Source of the DNA: Agarophyton chilense
Lineage: Eukaryota; Rhodophyta; Florideophyceae; Gracilariales; Gracilariaceae
Length of the DNA: 64,000 bases
NCBI GenBank assembly: GCA_030374765.1
Contig: JARGXX010000075.1
Span: 744,001-808,000 of the forward strand
Direction of reading: 5' to 3'
This document shows positions 34,359 through 47,203 of the stretch, one piece after another (the stretch's first letter is position 1; each line of letters starts with the position of its first letter). The notes below the pieces were generated by a model, which searched no databases, was not told where the DNA came from, and was given only the letters and a program-made list of their open reading frames with translations. Position numbers and translations under genes: made by a program.

Positions 34359-35922
34359 TTTGTTATTGGCCCGGACTACGTACAGGCCTAGTCTACGAAG
34401 AATTAAGGAAAATACTGCAACGCGGGGAGAAGTCTCACTGCGAAGAGATACAGAAACCGCGCCGAAATTCAGAATCAGGAAACCGGTTTGGACGTTCAGA
34501 ATCGTTTGAAACCGAAGGACAAACACGTGCAGTCAGTGTTCAAAATTAACCGAAATTCTCAAGAAACGAACAGTACAGTACAGAATTGAGTCAAAATCGT
34601 TTAGGAATTTTTCAGAATTTTCCAGAATCCACTCAAATCAGAAGTTTGTGGTTTATATCGAAATCAACAGCCGCTGTTTAGATAAACAGGAAAACGTGGG
34701 TAAAATGTTCGAGGATTGTTTAGTACTGTTCACAACAGTCTTTTCTTTTACAAATACCACTATTCGAGCGAAAATGAATTGTTCCATCACATTTAAGGAC
34801 ATTTCCTGAAGCATCCAAAAACTGAAACTAGAGGGAAATGGAGGAAAAAAACACATTTCAAATTGAAAAACGCAATGGAGAAAACTTCTACTCCTGAAAA
34901 TTCAGAATGATGAACTATGTCAAGAAGAAAAACTACTGGAACGTCGTGATTGGAAGTGAAGAAGACTCGACAGCAAACCAAAAAGCTTTAATAGATATCA
35001 GCCTTTCCGTCGATGATAATCAAATTATCTATGTTGAATCTGCCATGAATGGAACAGAAGCTTGAAATGCTTTGTCATAAGTTTATGAAAACAATGGAAT
35101 GGCAAACAAAATGGACTTAAAAGAAAATTTTATTTCAAAGAGACTAAATAGAGAAGATTCAATAAAACAACACATTGAAGATCTGAAACGTTTAAGAACC
35201 AGATGGCACAAACATGGAGTTCAAAAATTCGACAGAAGAGTATGTTATGCGTCTACTACGAAGTTTGCCAAAATCGTATGAAAGTTTGGTGGTAACATTG
35301 GAAAAAAAGGCAGAAAAATTCAGTATCAAAGAACAACGCGCCAGAATTCTACGAGAGGCGTTCAGAAAAAACTCTTCTTGAGAGAATGAAAAATCTGGAA
35401 ACCTGTTACAGGGAAAATCGAACAAACGGAACACCATTTCCGTTTAAATGCCATTATTGTCAGAAGAAAGGACGTAAAATAGCAGACTGCAGACTTCAAA
35501 AAAGGAACAATCATAGTTCAGAAAATAATTCTGCATCGATTAATCAGCAGAATGAAAGGATGGATAATTCGAACAGAAATTCATCACATTTTGTAATGGC
35601 CGAACAGAACGTAGAAAAATTATCTGGAACTTGGTATATGTACTCTGGGGCATCATTTCACATGACGAACGACGAAAAATGGTGTATGGAAGGAACAGGC
35701 AAGAATATCAACTCTATAAGTATACGACTTGGAGATGGATCAAGCGTATTTTTCAACAAAGAAGGAGATTTATAGATGAAAATTTTTTTCATGGAAAGAA
35801 AAGCACTATTTCAGTTCATTATTTGCTTTATGTTCCTGAAATCGCAACGAATATTATGTCTATTGGATGTATTGACGAACGTGGTCACTCAGTTGAATTC
35901 AAAAATGGATGGTGCCGGGTAT

Positions 35923-36369
35923 TATGAAGGAGCAAGGATAACGGTTGAGCCTTGTGAGCCGCCGGGCCCTGAGGGATCTTACAGACGCCACGTTGACTGG
36001 CCGAACTCAGCTGGACTCATGTTGATTATTAATTTATTTTAATTAGCGTAGTAGGATAGCATTACATGGCCAGGGAGATCCCAGCGCCTCGCCAGTACTA
36101 TTTACTTGGCTCGAGCGACGCTTCTCCCTCAGAGTAGAAGTAGGAACTGTTAGGATACTAAATAACCCTCTTTGGTTTATTAGTTTCACCCATTTGTTTT
36201 CAAGCCATCGTTTCCGTAGCTCCAACCTGTAGGACTAAGCAGTAAACGCCAGCCAATTGCAACAAGTACTGTGGGAGTACCGCCATCAAGGATTCGAACC
36301 TAAAGATCCAGTCTACCACACTACCACCTGTCGAGACCCGTACGCTGACCCACCAGTCATTGCGTTACA
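35923..36369 (-). mobile_element. SINE-like insertion with tRNA B box
   Basis: A 447-bp block interrupts Cop5 and is flanked by ggtat (35918-35922 and 36370-36374). On the minus strand, 36300-36290 reads GGTTCGAATCC, a perfect Pol III B box. It is preceded by GGTAGTGTGGTAGACTGG, like a tRNA D arm and start of an anticodon arm, but with too short a spacing for an intact tRNA. A tRNA-derived SINE in reverse is the best guess. No poly-A tail is clear. Confidence 0.45.
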
Positions 36370-37578
36370 GGTATCTTTAAAAGAAACAAATAAAGCACTA
36401 CTTCAAGTAAGGAAAGAAAATTCAACATAAAGTTTCAGAAGCATGAGGAAAGACTGAGAAAAGCATTATGCATATGCCGCAATATCAAACGACTATGAAC
36501 TGTGGCACGCCAGATTGCGACACGCTGGGGAAACAGTTTTAAAACAAATTTTTTCAAAGAAAACAGCAAACCGAATCCCTGAAGCGCTAAAGGACAACAC
36601 TGGTGACACATGAAAAGGTTGCGTTCTTGGAAGAATGTTTTCAAAATCGTTCAAAACACTTGTAAAATATCACTCCAAAGACAAGCTAGGGCTGATGCAC
36701 ACAGATCTTTGTGAACCAATGAGCAAAAAATCGAAAACAGGAAAATTTTATTTTATAACATTCACAGATGACTACACCAGAAAATCATTTGTCTATTTTA
36801 TGAGAAGCAAAGGTGAAGCCACAGCAAAAATTACGGATTTCGTGACGATGATCGAGAAACAAACATATCTATTTGTGAAATGAATTCGGAAGTGGTGAGT
36901 ATATTTCTGAAAAACTACAGACATTTTTAAAGTAGAAAGGAATTATTCAAGAGCTAACAGCAGCTCATCAGCCACAACAAAATGGAATTGCCAAGAGGAT
37001 TAATCGAACACTATGTAAAAAAGCTCGATGCATGCTGTATTATCAAGGTTAACCTAAAGTATTTTGGGCAGAGGCAGTTCAAACTGCAAATGCGTTAAGA
37101 AACTTTAGGCCTACAAAAATTCTGGGAGACGAGAGTCCTTTTGAAAAATGGTCTGGAAGCAAACCAAATATTTTTCATCTTCGCGTTTTTGGATGCGAAG
37201 CGTTGGTTTTTATTCCAAAAGACAATAGAAGGAAAATTGGATCCAAAAGACAAATTATGTACTTTTCTTGGATGTGAAGGAAAGCACTACCGAATCATGG
37301 ATGATAAGACAAAGAAGCTTGTCGTCAGTGCGAACGCTAAGTTTCAAGAAATACCGGATACAACGAATTTTGAGATTGAAGTAAGAATGGAAAACAATAT
37401 TCAGAATCCGTAAGAAACGCATCCAATATTATCAAAAAATATTCAACAGCAATATGAAGTTCACGAAAACAATGAAAAAAGATTGATGCAGTTCCCGGAC
37501 GTTCAGAAAGAATTAGAAAATAGCCTACATAGCGAACTTACGAACATGCTGATGAAAATCAGGAAACTTCACAATGAG

Positions 37579-38213
37579 CATCAATGATGCTGGCTAGTGA
37601 GATAGAACCGAAATGTAGTATCCGCTCTAACGGAGAGAGCAGACACCTGCGACAGCGTTCGGACTGCCGATGGGTCGCTTGCGGCGAAGTAAAAAGGGTG
37701 GTAGAGCTACAACACCAGCGAGCTGGAAGTGGGGTGTAAGGCCACTACTCGCCAGCGAGGGTGAACAGTGCAACTGTAAAACGTTGATGGAACGTAGGTA
37801 CGAGACGGCTCGTGAAGTGGTTGGGGGCTAACTATCTACTATGGCTCGTCTGGATCTTCGTTTAAGGAATCCTAAGCGAGGAACAGAATCGTCATGATGC
37901 CCATGTTGTCTCCTTTACTTGGAGTCGGCGCTCACCTCTGGTGCACTATATACTGTGTGCCAGGGTGAGTGCCCAAATAAATATATAAATAATACCCAGT
38001 GATCAGCCACTTAGCCAAAACACAGTATGGGTATGGTCCCTAATGGACGCCTAGCTACAAAGGGTAGTAAAACCTGCCACGTGGATCGCCACTACATGCA
38101 CCGTTGCAAGCCACTCCACTCGTGATGCCACGTGTTCCACTAATGTACCCTGCCTCCTGGCATTCTACGCGGTGTGCCGTTTCATATCACAAGTTTGATG
38201 ACATCACTCACAT
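37579..38213 (+). mobile_element. Unidentified 635-bp insertion in Cop5
   Basis: Non-coding block between the integrase end and RT of Cop5, flanked by atgag (37574-37578 and 38214-38218). It contains an A/T-rich run (aaataaatatataaataat near 37974) and several GC-rich hairpin-like words. No tRNA boxes, long terminal inverted repeats or coding motifs were found. It could be a solo LTR, a SINE or a non-autonomous transposon. Confidence 0.45.
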
Positions 38214-39831
38214 ATGAGTTCCAACCGCGACTTCGCGAAAAATCATCCTATCGGATTCCCCGACATAGTAGAATACCACACGAAAACATACAATGATGCA
38301 ATCATAGGACAAATAAAAACAATTGCAAGAGTGCAATGGAAAAAGAAATGATTTCTTTAAAGGAAAAACAAACATGGAAACTGGTTCAAGTCTCACCGGA
38401 AATGAGAATACTTTCTCCAAGATGGGTATATGAAGTCAAGCCGAAGACTGGAAATCAAGACAAAATATTCAAAGCTCGGCTGGTATGCAGAGGGTATCAA
38501 CAAAAATACGGGCTTGACTATTTCGAGACATATGCATCTGTTGTGAGAATGGCATCTCTTCGGACCATGCTGGCAGTTGCATTATAAAGCAAAATGCACG
38601 TATACCAAATGGATGTAAATACTGCTTTCTTAAATGGAATAATTGAGGAAGAACTCTTTTTGTACCAACCTGAAGGTTATATTGACACACAAAATACAAC
38701 TCATGTATGCAAACTTGAGAACTCAATTTATGGACGGAAACAGGTACCAACAGCATGGTAAAAGGTAATTAGCAAAGTGTTAGACAATATAAACTTTGAA
38801 AGATCCCATGCCGACAGTGGAATCTTTATCGGAAATATTCACAGCAACGATATCTATATTGCACTATATGTAGATGATTTCGTGATTGCATTCTGTGAAA
38901 AGGATATTCTGGATATGGTTAAAAATCAACTTATCTCAGCATTCAAAATGTCAGACCTAGGAAAAATTCGTCATGTTTAGGGGAATTGAAATTCATTATA
39001 GCCAAGAGAGAGGACATAAGAAACTTCCATAATCAAATTTTGCTAGAACGATTTTATATCGATTCAATATGGAGTCGTGCAAAGAATTTAATACGCCCAT
39101 TGAAGCAAATATAATTCTTCGAAAGAAAGATATTAAGGAAACGAATATTGAAAACATCCCGTACAGAGAACTTATCGGCTCCTTGATGTACTTGATCATG
39201 GGAACAAGACCAGACTCGGTTTATGCTATGGGAGTACTCACCCAATTTTCTGAAAAATCATTCGATTGAGCATTGGAAAGCCTGCGAACAAATTTTGAGG
39301 TATGTCCAGGAGACAAAGGATTCTTTCTTACTCTGTACAAGAGATGAAACACCCAAAGTAACATTATACAGTGACGCAAGTTGGGGAAATACAGAAGAAC
39401 GAAAATCAATATCTCGATTTGGGACTTACTACGGAAAATGCCTTTTATCGTGGAGCAGCAAAAAGCAGAAAACTGTTGCTCTGTCATCCACTGCAGCCGA
39501 ATTAATAGCTCTATCTGAAACAGTGAAAGAAGGATAACGGATTTCAAAATTATTGTATGACTTGACATCTGAATTTATCTTCCCTTTCGAAATCTTTTTT
39601 GACAATCAGTCTACGATTGCAGCATCTAAAAAAGAATGCAGTCATGAAAAGATTAAACATATATCTACTTTTATATTCCAGAATTATTGAAAAATGGAGA
39701 GCTGGATCTTGAGGACTGTTCAACAGAAGATATGGTAGCTGATATTTTTACGAAGTCGCTGAACAGAATCAAGCACTGAAATTTCATGAATATTCTTTGG
39801 TTAAGGAAGTTATCAATTTGAGGGAGAGTAT

Positions 39832-40097
39832 TGTAGAAACCTCTAGAAGGTCTTAAGGAAACAACTAGAAACTCTTCTATAAATTAGAACTGTGTAGAAG
39901 CATCTAGAAGCTTCCATAGAACATTTACTGTAGGAAATCTAAGAACTATATTAGAATAAGTGCTGTGCTTCTAGAACAAAGTAGAAGTGTTTTAGAGAAC
40001 TATAAAAGAATAGGAGAATAAAGACTGAGTCTCGAGAAACGAACTCAAGTCTACACTTCACCAAGTTATCAGAGTTCTAACTGTACTCCTTACATCA
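39832..40097 (+). repeat. Cop5 3' LTR
   Basis: 266 bp, TGTAGAAACC to TTACATCA, preceded by the purine run gagggagag. Heat-shock-element-like words are TAGAAGCTTCCATAGAAC near 39905-39922 and TTCTAGAA at 39969-39976. Confidence 0.85.
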
Positions 40098-40149
40098 CTC
40101 CGTGTGTTTTGTTCTAAGGCAAGAAGGAAACTGATTTCAGCGCTCTTAG
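40098..40149 (+). pseudogene. C48-like gene, short middle piece
   Basis: About 52 bp between the Cop5 TSD and the Cop4 LTR end. Read on in the phase left at 34089, it is open and encodes a short Lys/Arg-rich helix-like segment (SKARRKLISALL), as expected after the Asp region of a C48 fold. The gene is then cut by Cop4. Confidence 0.5.
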
Positions 40150-40521
40150 AGTTTCACGCAGAATATGCAAAATGTGAGCATCAAAGCTGACTTCTCAGTC
40201 GATGACCAGAGACTGCTTTGTGCCTGTTTTTATATAGTTCTGAAATGCAGTGTAATAATTTTCTAGTCGTCATCAAATTCTACGTCCTAAGTGTCCAATA
40301 CGAATAGACCATTATAGGGGAAAGACACGCAAGACGTCCTTTCAGATCATCCTTAGGAATCGTTGAGGATGTACTGACTTGATCATAGATGTCACGTGAA
40401 TGCGGCATCGTCCTTGTAGTACGTGAGCGTTTCCAAATCTGCACACGCCGATGCACAGTTTGTCAAATAAAATATTCTACCATTTCATTTGCTTCTCTCA
40501 ATTTTTCGACATTCGTTAACA
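40150..40521 (-). repeat. Cop4 3' LTR (reverse)
   Basis: About 372 bp. It starts TGTTAACG after the purine run tcgagggggcg and ends near GCGTGAAA. It is about 90% similar to the LTR at 60402-60772. The exact right end and the TSD are uncertain. Confidence 0.75.
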
Positions 40522-42749
40522 CGCCCCCTCGAGAAGTTAATGGAACTACGCCAAGGTTGCTGCGATGATGTTCAAATGTTGCTATTGGCAGAATCTTCGT
40601 CAAAGAATCAGCTAGATTATTCTCTGAGGGTGTATATTCAACACCTATGACTCTTCTCCGAAACATCTCCTTCACATAAGAATACCGAATTGATATGTGC
40701 TTTAGATTTCAAATACCTTGAACTTCCGTCGTCCATTTTGTACTACCGAGATTATCTTGTAGTACAGTGTTTGGTTTTGAAATAGGTACTCCAACTTCTT
40801 CAAGAAATTGCTGATCCCCCACAGTGTTCCTTATGCATTCGGATGATGCATAGAACTCTGCCTCACATGTCCACAGTGACACCGACTGCTGCATCTTTGA
40901 GACCCATATTACTGTACAAACACCCAGTTGAACAACCAATCCACTGCGCGATCTACAAGAGTCCTTGTCTCTGCCCAAATCTGCATCAGACCATGACAAA
41001 AGAGTCGTTTTATCAGTCTTAGAAATGGAAAGAACCATATTCAGTCAGCCCTTCAGATAGCGCAAAACATGGTTAGGCGCTTTGCAGTGTGGTAGTCTTG
41101 GACAAGAAGCATAATTTGCTAATAAAGAAACAGCGGTGCTGATGTCCGGCCTCGTTTAAGTGGAAAGAAACAACAGTTTTCCTATCGTTACGCGGTACGT
41201 AACACCCTTCATTTGAAGTATCTCAACATCAGATGGAATCTGCAACGATTCATACAGGTCATGCGTCAGCAGAAGTGGACTGTATACTGGCTTGCAGTTC
41301 CCCATGTGGGTATCCTCCAATATCTTCAGCATTTCAGCCTTTTGTCCCAATATGATCTCATTGTTTGACTCGTAGAATTGCACTCCAAGGAGCATGCTAC
41401 TGCGTCTAAGGTCTTTGACTTGGTACTCCTTCATTATCTGAGATTTTACCTCCAATACTGATATAGTGTCCCCAAATATGACGATATCGTCGACGTAGGC
41501 ATGCAAAATAACAGTTTCCCCTCGACAGTGCTTAGTGTAAACACAATCGCTGCTTCCAATCGGTCTCAGACCAATTCTCTTCAAGAATGACGACAAAGTG
41601 TAGTACCACAGTTTGAGAGCCTCACGGATTCCATAGAGAGATTTGTGAAGCTTTGCAATGTCATCATTAGCCTCAGAGATGTCTTCAATACTTGGGAGCC
41701 GGACATATATATATCCAAATTCTTTGGTAATGGAGCATTCAGAAAGGCCCCTTAACATCAACATGTTGCCGATTCCATCTTTTGGACATACAGACAAACA
41801 AAAGGATTCGGAATGCTTCAAATCCCGCTACTGTTGCATAGCATTTTTCTGGTTTCCACAGTGCTCAATTTCTCTAGATTGCCACGGGCGACCAGCCTGG
41901 CTTTGAAGCGTTGCGGATTACCATGTTCGTCTCTCTTCAGACGTAGAATTATTCCAGTGGGTAATGCAAAATTCGAAGGAGCCTTTGTAAGGACACTGTA
42001 CATCTTGGCATCTTTGATGGTTTGGAACTCCTCCATGATCGCCTCTTTCCAGAAGGGCCACTCTGGAGAAGCATGTGCCTCCTTGAGGGAGGGCTCATCT
42101 GAGGTGCTGATAGTCCCTGGCACTGCAGGGGTATCTCTTGATCGCAGATTGTAGCGATGTGATGACGTCTCCTCAGGTTCCAGAGGTTTTGCAACATTCT
42201 CACTTTCATCATCATACATGGTTCCATCATATGTTGACGGATGCTCTGGGTAGTGGGTGTGGGTGTTCAGTGCATCTTGACTTTCGTCATCGTCACTTCT
42301 TTCTTCCTCGTCTATTGAATGATATTCAGATCCTTTATCATCATCCTCGTGTGGGCCACTCTCTTCTGAATCTTCTGTAGACGAGTACTCGCTGTCACAA
42401 ACTGTAGGAAGAACCATTGTTGGTTACGAGGGTTTTGAGCCTTTTGATGGTTGCACAGCACCTGGTCCAGGACATTCAGTCTCAAAGAAGCGTACATGTT
42501 TCGAGAGAAATTTCTCTGAGTCTGTGAGAATCTTATAGATACCATCCCCACTATGTCCCAGATGGATTCCGGGAACAATCCAGGTTTTCATCTTCTTACA
42601 TTTCTTCGTTAATGGTTGAACCAAAACACGACATCCGAATGGTCTAAGATGTCTTGTGTACGGCGCAGAGGTGTTAAGAATGAGATCATATGGACATCTA
42701 TCGGCAATACTGTGTGGCACTGCGTTTCTCGAGTCAACAACGTGCTTTA
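40150..42749 (-). mobile_element. Cop4, 3' half (integrase end, RT, RNase H, 3' LTR; reverse)
   Basis: On the minus strand: integrase C-terminal part (about 42720-42424), acidic linker and RT start (about 42417-41818), RT with YVDDIVIFG (about 41820-41156), RNase H (about 41038-40530) and the 3' LTR (40521-40150). At 42749 the coding region stops at the five bases taaag, right before a Cop2b LTR. It resumes beside the other Cop2b LTR at 62970-62974, also taaag, but on the other strand. Broken in about five places. Confidence 0.82.
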
Positions 42750-43436
42750 TGATGGAAAGGGAAAGGCTGAAGGAAAGGTTGAGGGATGAAAGGAAAGTTC
42801 CCCAGGCCTGGCTCGGATTTACTTGGAGGCGCTCAATCTCTCACTTATATACAACTCAAAAACGTCAGCCAACTAGACGCCAACCCAGAGTAAACCCTAG
42901 AATACAAAGTAGGGACACCCAATACTACCAGTCATATTCAAGCACGACATTAACCCTAGCCAAAGTTCATTGCAGCACAGAACAAGTCAATACAACAGTG
43001 CACAGCACATCATTACACTGACGTGTGCACAAATTCAATATGCCAGCACACGCTTCTTGCAATCCGCCTCCATACACGTTCACCTTCCAGCACAGTACAC
43101 CAAGTCTTCTGTAATACACATGACACGCTCTTCTCCAAGTACATTCGTTACACCTCGTGAGACGTGTACATAGTACACCAGCTGGACATCCTGAACAGCG
43201 TGCACGATAGTACAAGTAGACAACATATACACGTGTTTTCCAGAAAATCCCAATAGTGCCATACCACTTGTACACACCACATTGCAGGTGCATATTTGCA
43301 GTAGCCAATCACAGCACGAGTACACGTCGAGGTCCGGCTGATACGCATATGCGCTTTTCCAGAGGCACCCTCCAAAACAGCCCATGCTCTCCTGCACATT
43401 TAGTTTTCAGTGACAGCATAGGCGCTTGCACAAACA
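42750..43436 (-). repeat. Cop2b 3' LTR (reverse)
   Basis: 687 bp, related to Cop2 LTRs at perhaps 80%. It includes the U3 palindrome CGCATATGCG, the inverted CCAAT module and a CACTTATA-type TATA region. It is flanked by taaag of Cop4 at 42749-42745 (minus strand). Its sister is at 62975-63661 on the plus strand, and the two differ by roughly 5%. Confidence 0.85.
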
Positions 43437-46400
43437 CCCCCCCTCTGTCACTGACTTCAGAGGTCTAGGGGCATCAAGCCACTCTCACTTCGAAACTTTT
43501 CCAGCTTTACACGCCGAAGTGGTTTTGTTAGCATGTCAGCAACCATGTTCCCGGTGGGGCAGTACTGCAACTCAATGGACTTGTCCTGCACAGCCTCTCG
43601 CGTGAAGTGAAAGCGAATGTCAATATGCTTAGAGTCAGCTGACCATGTCTGCGAGCTAAGTAATTTCATCGGGGTGTTCATCGACTTCGAGTCTGACATC
43701 TGAAAGCGATCCAGAATCTTGTCGATATAAACTTCCTGGGACAGCTTGAGGGTGCGATTTGACGAATCCCGAGTGACTTGGATGCCAAGAAATTCTTGTT
43801 CTGCATTGAGATCCTTCATTTTGAAGTGCTTCTTGAGCTCGGATTTCATGCGCAGAGTCTCGGAATCATCGTTTCCGGCGATCAGAAGGTCATCCACATA
43901 GAGAATAATGAGCAGGATGATGTCCCCAGAGTGGAAAAAATACAGGCAGGGTTCGTAGGAGCTGCTGACAAATTGTAGTTCAAGAGTGAGAAACGAGTGT
44001 ATTTTTGCATACCACTGCCGAGGTGCTTGCTTCAAACCGTAGAGAGCTTTGAGTAGTCGGCACAACTGGTTGGGACGGGTTGGGTCGCGAAAGCCTGCGG
44101 GCACCTCCATAAAAATTTCTCCATCCAATTCACCATTTAGAAAGGCAGTAAGAACATCCATCTGATCACAGCGCAAGTCGAGAAAATTGACAAGGCACAG
44201 GAAAAGTCGAACAACAGCCAGGGATACCACAGGGGCATAAGTCTCGTTATACTCCACCCCAGGAACCTGTCGAAATCCCTTGGCGACAATGCGCACCTTG
44301 GGACCGACGTCCTTCTTCACTCGGAACACGTATCGACAGGAAATGATGTGCATGTCGGGTGTGCGATTAACGAGTTCAAAGGTGTTGTTCGCACGAATGG
44401 ACTCTTCCTCCTTGCGAATTCTGGGCTCCCAAAAATCTTTGTTATGAACAGACATGGCTTCAGCGTATGTGGTTGGGGTGTCGGAGGCGACAATGGGCTG
44501 GGAAGATTTTTGGTGAGCCAAAAGGAAGGTCTCGGATGGATCGGAAGTTGGTGCAGAGGAGGAGGCAAGACCTGGAAGCCACCATTTGCCGGGTTTCGAG
44601 GCAAGGCGAGCTGAGCGCCGAAGAGCCGGGGGTGGCGGAGCGGAACAAGTGATATCGGTCGGATTATTGGATATGTCCAATGGAGGTGTAGGCGAGTTGG
44701 TGATTGAGTTTGAGGGAACTTCCGGAGGGTTCGGAACGGGCTGAAAAGGTGGCAGAGAATTTTTCTGGACGATTTCGGAGGGCATGTCAGCGCCCCCATC
44801 ATCGGGAACTTCATCGTCATCACATGGAGTTTGGTTCGTGACTCCAGTTTTGTTGAAAGTTACATCCCGTAAGACAACAAATTTCTTTGTTTCCGTGTCC
44901 CATAACTTGTATCCCTTGCTCTGCTCCGAGTAACCCATCATAATTGCCGACCTAGATCTAGGGTCCAACTTGGTGACTTTAAATTTCGGAACCACAAACC
45001 AGCACGGGGCACCAAAAATACGAATTTGAGAAAGATCAGGAGTCTTTCCGTGCCAAAAGTGGAACGTGGTTTTGTCCGAAGGGTGCGAACGGGATGTGAC
45101 CCGATTTCGGACATACACTGCTGTGGCAAGAGCTTCGGCCCAGAAGTGTTTCGGGACCGATTTATGGTGCAGCATAGACCGCACTAGGTCGAGAAGTGTG
45201 CGATTCATGCGCTCTGCCACCCCATTCTGCTGCGGAGTATAGGCCACTGTGAGCTGATGGCGGATGCCGTGGTGCTCCAAAAATGCTTGAAGTCACTTGA
45301 GAGGTATTCTCCACCATTGTCCGAGCGTAGAGCCTTGAGTCGTAGCGACTGATCATCTGACGGAAGGGAGCTGCTGGAATCGTGGAAGGCGATGTTTCGC
45401 ACCAAAGAGCTAGTGTGGGTCTCTGCTGACGCTTTGAATTTCTTAAAGCATCCCAGCACCTTATACTTGCGTTGCATAGGATAGGCCACTGTCCATTTGG
45501 AAAACTCGTCAATGAACGTAACAAAGTATCTGGCACCGCCCAAGGATGGGACCTCAATCGGACCACTCACGTCGGAGTGCACAAGTTCAAGTAAATTTGT
45601 AGCACGACTATGGGATAATTTTCAAATGGCAGTGCGATGAGATTTCCCAAGAACGCAACCTTCACAATTCGCAGATGCATGTTCACCACTAAGGTTAACA
45701 CCTTTAACCACCCCGCGATCTACCATCGACCTAATCTCAGATGTGCTGACATGAGCAAGGCGCTCATGCCACACGTTGACCGGGGTGTACAAAGCAACTT
45801 CAGAAATTTTATTTGAGGATTTGGGAGGGTCAAGGACTAAATCAAGGCTGTAAAGCCCATTGCGGAGGGTACCTGTCGCGACCACAGATGAGTCGGACTG
45901 ACGCACAAGGTGCATGTAGGTGTCGAAAAATTGTGAGCTTATCTCAAGCTTACCCATGGCAGAAGTGGAGAGTAACTGGTAGCGTAGAGCGGGGACGTGC
46001 ATCACATTGCGAACAAGGCAGTTGACGGTAGAGCCGTTGTTGCGAACAGTAAGGGCGACGTCGCCGCGGCCGACAATTGATGTGGAGGAACCAGCAGCAA
46101 AGGTAAGCTGCGTAGGGGAAGCCAATTTTTCATAGGTGGTGAATGCAGAGCGGTCGTAGGTGAGATGTGAGGTGCAGGCAGAGTCAACCATCCAGGCGCC
46201 GGGGCGAGGCGTAGGCGATTCAGACGAGTGCAGCGCGACGTTTGGTGAAGCTTGAAAGCTGACTAGACACACAAAGTCACTCGAGGGGACATCGGAAATG
46301 GTAGGAGACTGCTTTGCAATAAGGGCTTTTTTAGCAGCATCCAAATGCGCACGAGCTGGATGACCTGGAGGAGCGAAGTGGGGGTACTTGGTGTAGCAAC

Positions 46401-47106
46401 GGCTGCTGTCATGATGTTTTCCACAGTGAACACAAGTCTCTGTAGAGCTCTGGGAACGCTTCTTAGGGGCTCTATAGGCAATCAAGGCAGCATTCTCTGA
46501 CTTTCGGAGTGCATCGGCATCACGGGCTACGTGGCGCTGCTCTTCCTGGATGCAACGACTTTGGACAAACTCGAAAGTGAAGTGATCGTCGTCGATGTGG
46601 GAGGCGTCCAGGGCGGAAATGAGACTGTCGAAATGATCGGGAAGTCCATTGAGCAGAGCCATAGCCATCTCTGAGTCTTCGATAGGGACGGACATGGACT
46701 TGAGAGTGGCAGCGAGCTGGCGAATGCGAGCAGCAAAGGGGAGAACCTTTTCGTTGTCGATCATTTTGGCGGTGTAGAAGCGACGACGAGTGGCGAGCTT
46801 GTTGAGCAGAGTGTGTTTTTCGAAGATGTCACAGATGAGAGACCACATTTCCTTTGCGGAAGCGGCATGCTGAACTTGTTCGAGGTGAACATCGGAGAGA
46901 GTGAGACCGATGATAGGCCTTGCCTTGTTATCGCCTCTAGCCCAAGCGGAGAATTCTGGAGAATTGCGGTTTGGAGGAAGCTCTTCGAGATAGTGGTCGG
47001 ACTCTCTGTATGAGAGAACCCGCTTGATACGAGGTTTCCAAGTATGGAAATTGAACTCTGAGAGTTTCTCGATACGGAGGAGTGAGGTTGAGGAGTCTGA
47101 AGCCAT
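43437..47106 (-). pseudogene. Cop3 gag-pol (reverse), fused to the Cop2b 3' end
   Basis: On the minus strand: gag from ATG 47106 (RIEKLSEFNFHTWKPRIK, similar to Cop2 gag), zinc knuckle CVHCGKHHDSSRC near 46430, protease VDSACTSHL near 46185, integrase with HSDVSGP near 45570, LRSDNGGEY near 45330 and PQQNGVAERMNRT near 45215, RT with TAFLNGELDGEIF near 44150 and YVDDLLIAG near 43895, and the end of RNase H near 43620-43460. The purine run agaggggggtg precedes the LTR. Broken in about three places, and much of RNase H is absent. The 5' LTR of this element (48101-48395) is unlike the LTR at its 3' end, so the unit is a hybrid. Confidence 0.85.
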
Positions 47107-47203
47107 TTTGCAAAACGCGTTGAGACCTTGGTATTAAAGCAGACAGTGAGCAGAGAAGACTTGTCAAATTGATAATGGAATACAAGATGACAAGAAGTGA
47201 GGA

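Larger units (their letters stand above)
34090..40097 (+). mobile_element. Cop5: old Ty1/copia element with two inner insertions
   Basis: LTRs 34090-34358 and 39832-40097, TSD ctccg (34085-34089 and 40098-40102). The LTRs differ at about one site in ten, so the element is old. Internal parts in order: gag, zinc knuckle (CHYCQKKGRKIADC near 35448), protease-like YSGASFHM near 35643, GAG-pre-integrase near 36495, integrase near 36660-37110, RT near 38340-39060 and RNase H near 39260-39780. Broken in ten or more places besides the two inserts. It interrupts the C48-like gene. Confidence 0.9.

Noticed and set aside
36273-36345. Intact tRNA gene in reverse
   Set aside because: B box is perfect, but the D arm and anticodon arm are shortened and the T stem pairs only in part; better explained as a SINE head.
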